NCBI GenBank assembly: GCA_002591625.1
Contig: PCDB01000066.1
Coordinates: 1 to 15,626 of the forward strand
Direction of reading: 5' to 3'
DNA from: Porticoccaceae bacterium
GTDB lineage: Bacteria > Pseudomonadota > Gammaproteobacteria > Pseudomonadales > Porticoccaceae
Length of the DNA stretch: 15,626 bases
In this document: in pieces, positions 14,540 through 15,626 of the stretch
Numbering within the stretch: position 1 is the first letter of the stretch
Layout: every line of letters starts with the position of its first letter
Notes under the pieces: model-generated
What the model was told of the DNA's origin: nothing
Seen by the model: the letters and a program-made list of their open reading frames with translations, nothing else
Databases searched by the model: none
Translations under genes and position numbers: made by a program

Positions 14540-15626
14540 GCAATAATACCAACAGAGGCATGCATGGCGTTTGGTTAAGCCGTTGGACGTTTATTATGGC
14601 CGCGACTGGATCTGCAGTTGGCTTGGGCAATTTATGGAAATTTCCCTACGTCGTTGGTAACAACGGAGGAGGTGCCTTTGTTCTAATCTACTTTGCATGC
14701 ATGTTGTTAGTTGGTGTGCCAGTGATGATGGCTGAAGTGGTTTTGGGACGAGAGGGGCGAAATAGTCCAATCAATAGCATGAAATATGTAGTGAAAGGTA
14801 GTGACAGCGGTCGAGTATGGCAGCTGATCGGTTGGATGGGAGTCATAGCCGGACTGTTAATATTGTCTTTCTATGCGGTTATAGCAGGATGGGGACTACA
14901 CTATATTTTGGAATTGTCCAGCGGGAGCGTAGTGGGAATAAATGGTGAGTCTGCAGCTTCTTTGTTTGGTGAGCTTACGAGTAGTCCTGCAAAGTTAATA
15001 GTTTGGCAAACAATTTTTCTTGGCATGTGTCTTCTGGTGGTGTCTGGCGGCGTAAAAAAGGGACTTGGCGCAGCGGTTGAGATATTGATGCCACTGCTAT
15101 TTATAATGCTACTAGCCATGCTAATTTATGCGATTCTCGAGGGGAATTTTATCGCGGCATGCAAATTTTTGTTTGAGTTCGATATTGCCTCTTTGTCATG
15201 GAGAGCTATTTTGGAGGCAATGGGTCTAGCGTTTTTCACTTTAAGCATTGGTATGGGTGCCATAATGGCATATGGAGCCTATATGCCAGCGGATGCAAGT
15301 ATTGGTAAAACAGTTTTAATTGTTTCAGTTTTTGATAGTTTAGTGGCAATAATCGCGGGACTCATAATATTCTCTATCGTTTTTTCAACTAGTGGAATCG
15401 AGCCAAGTGCGGGTCCTGGGCTAATGTTCATTAGCCTCCCTGTCGCATTCGGTAGTATGCCTGCTGGTCAAAGTATCGGAGTCATATTTTTTGTTTTGGT
15501 TGTCATAGCAGCATGGAGTTCGGCAATATCTTTGCTCGAGCCAGCTGCGGCTTGGCTTGTGGAAGCAATCGGGGTTAATCGTTTCATGGCGAGTCTAAGT
15601 CTTGTTGGCCTCGTATGGATAATTGG
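14536..15626 (+). CDS. Na+-dependent transporter of the neurotransmitter:sodium symporter (NSS/SNF) family, C-terminus beyond the window
   Basis: Inner-membrane symporter with the LeuT fold that in characterised bacterial members (LeuT, MhsT, TnaT) uses Na+ to import amino acids. The 363 residues present run off the right edge without a stop. TM1 has the unwound Na+/substrate segment GSAVGLGNLWKFPY (25-38) followed by NNGGGAFVLIYF. TM2 is near VGVPVMMAEVVLGREG. TM6 has FFTLSIGMGAIMAYGAYMP (about 234-252), equivalent to LeuT's substrate and Na+ site. Hydrophobic segments throughout fit 11-12 TM helices, of which about eight or nine lie in the window. The start ATG at 14536 has a GAGGG Shine-Dalgarno (14525-14529) six bases upstream. 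The substrate cannot be read from the sequence. Confidence 0.94.
   Translation, partial: MSNNTNRGMHGVWLSRWTFIMAATGSAVGLGNLWKFPYVVGNNGGGAFVLIYFACMLLVGVPVMMAEVVLGREGRNSPINSMKYVVKGSDSGRVWQLIGWMGVIAGLLILSFYAVIAGWGLHYILELSSGSVVGINGESAASLFGELTSSPAKLIVWQTIFLGMCLLVVSGGVKKGLGAAVEILMPLLFIMLLAMLIYAILEGNFIAACKFLFEFDIASLSWRAILEAMGLAFFTLSIGMGAIMAYGAYMPADASIGKTVLIVSVFDSLVAIIAGLIIFSIVFSTSGIEPSAGPGLMFISLPVAFGSMPAGQSIGVIFFVLVVIAAWSSAISLLEPAAAWLVEAIGVNRFMASLSLVGLVWII

Noticed and set aside
1..15626. CRISPR arrays, insertion sequences, toxin-antitoxin or defence gene clusters
   Set aside because: No regularly spaced repeats, transposase or recognisable defence gene was seen. Apart from the integrase end, the content is housekeeping genes.

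Overview
This window looks like the chromosome of a gammaproteobacterium of moderate to low GC, broadly related to the Pseudomonadales or marine gammaproteobacterial lineages. The basis is gene order. On the minus strand, TPR lipoprotein-lolB-ispE-tRNA-Gln-prs-rplY-pth-ychF-tRNA-Met is the arrangement I know from Pseudomonas. It is divergent from hemA-prfA-prmC, the conserved haem/release-factor operon. The lineage assignment is inference; no rRNA is present.

Layout. (a) Positions 1-1641 are the inner end of an integrated element: a P4-type tyrosine integrase and an overlapping, edge-truncated small gene, both pointing away from the 3' end of tRNA-Met, which is the probable attachment site. 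(b) 1642-8715 is the minus-strand housekeeping block. It holds two outer-membrane lipoproteins (a TPR protein and LolB), IspE (isoprenoids), tRNA-Gln, PRPP synthetase, ribosomal protein L25, peptidyl-tRNA hydrolase, the YchF ATPase and tRNA-Met. The genes are tightly packed and several overlap. (c) 8716-8939 is the divergent control region. (d) 8940-12174 is hemA-prfA-prmC: glutamyl-tRNA reductase, release factor 1 and the methyltransferase that modifies the RF1 GGQ glutamine. (e) 12175-12431 is a gap with one interrupted short reading frame. (f) 12432-13700 is a RhlB-type DEAD-box RNA helicase. (g) smpB on the minus strand is divergent from a Na+-coupled NSS/SNF-family transporter that runs off the right edge.

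The genes are mostly ordinary and many deal with translation (tRNAs, L25, Pth, RF1, PrmC, SmpB). I see no new multigene defence or metabolic system. The parts worth a second look are in gene expression. The last 10 nt of ispE, including its stop codon, are the first 10 nt of tRNA-Gln. hemA has no canonical start and appears to begin at ATT behind a strong Shine-Dalgarno. smpB appears to be leaderless. A 14-codon leader ORF overlaps the transporter start. rplY has a potential Shine-Dalgarno-sequestering leader. tRNA-Met transcription has no visible terminator before the integrase.
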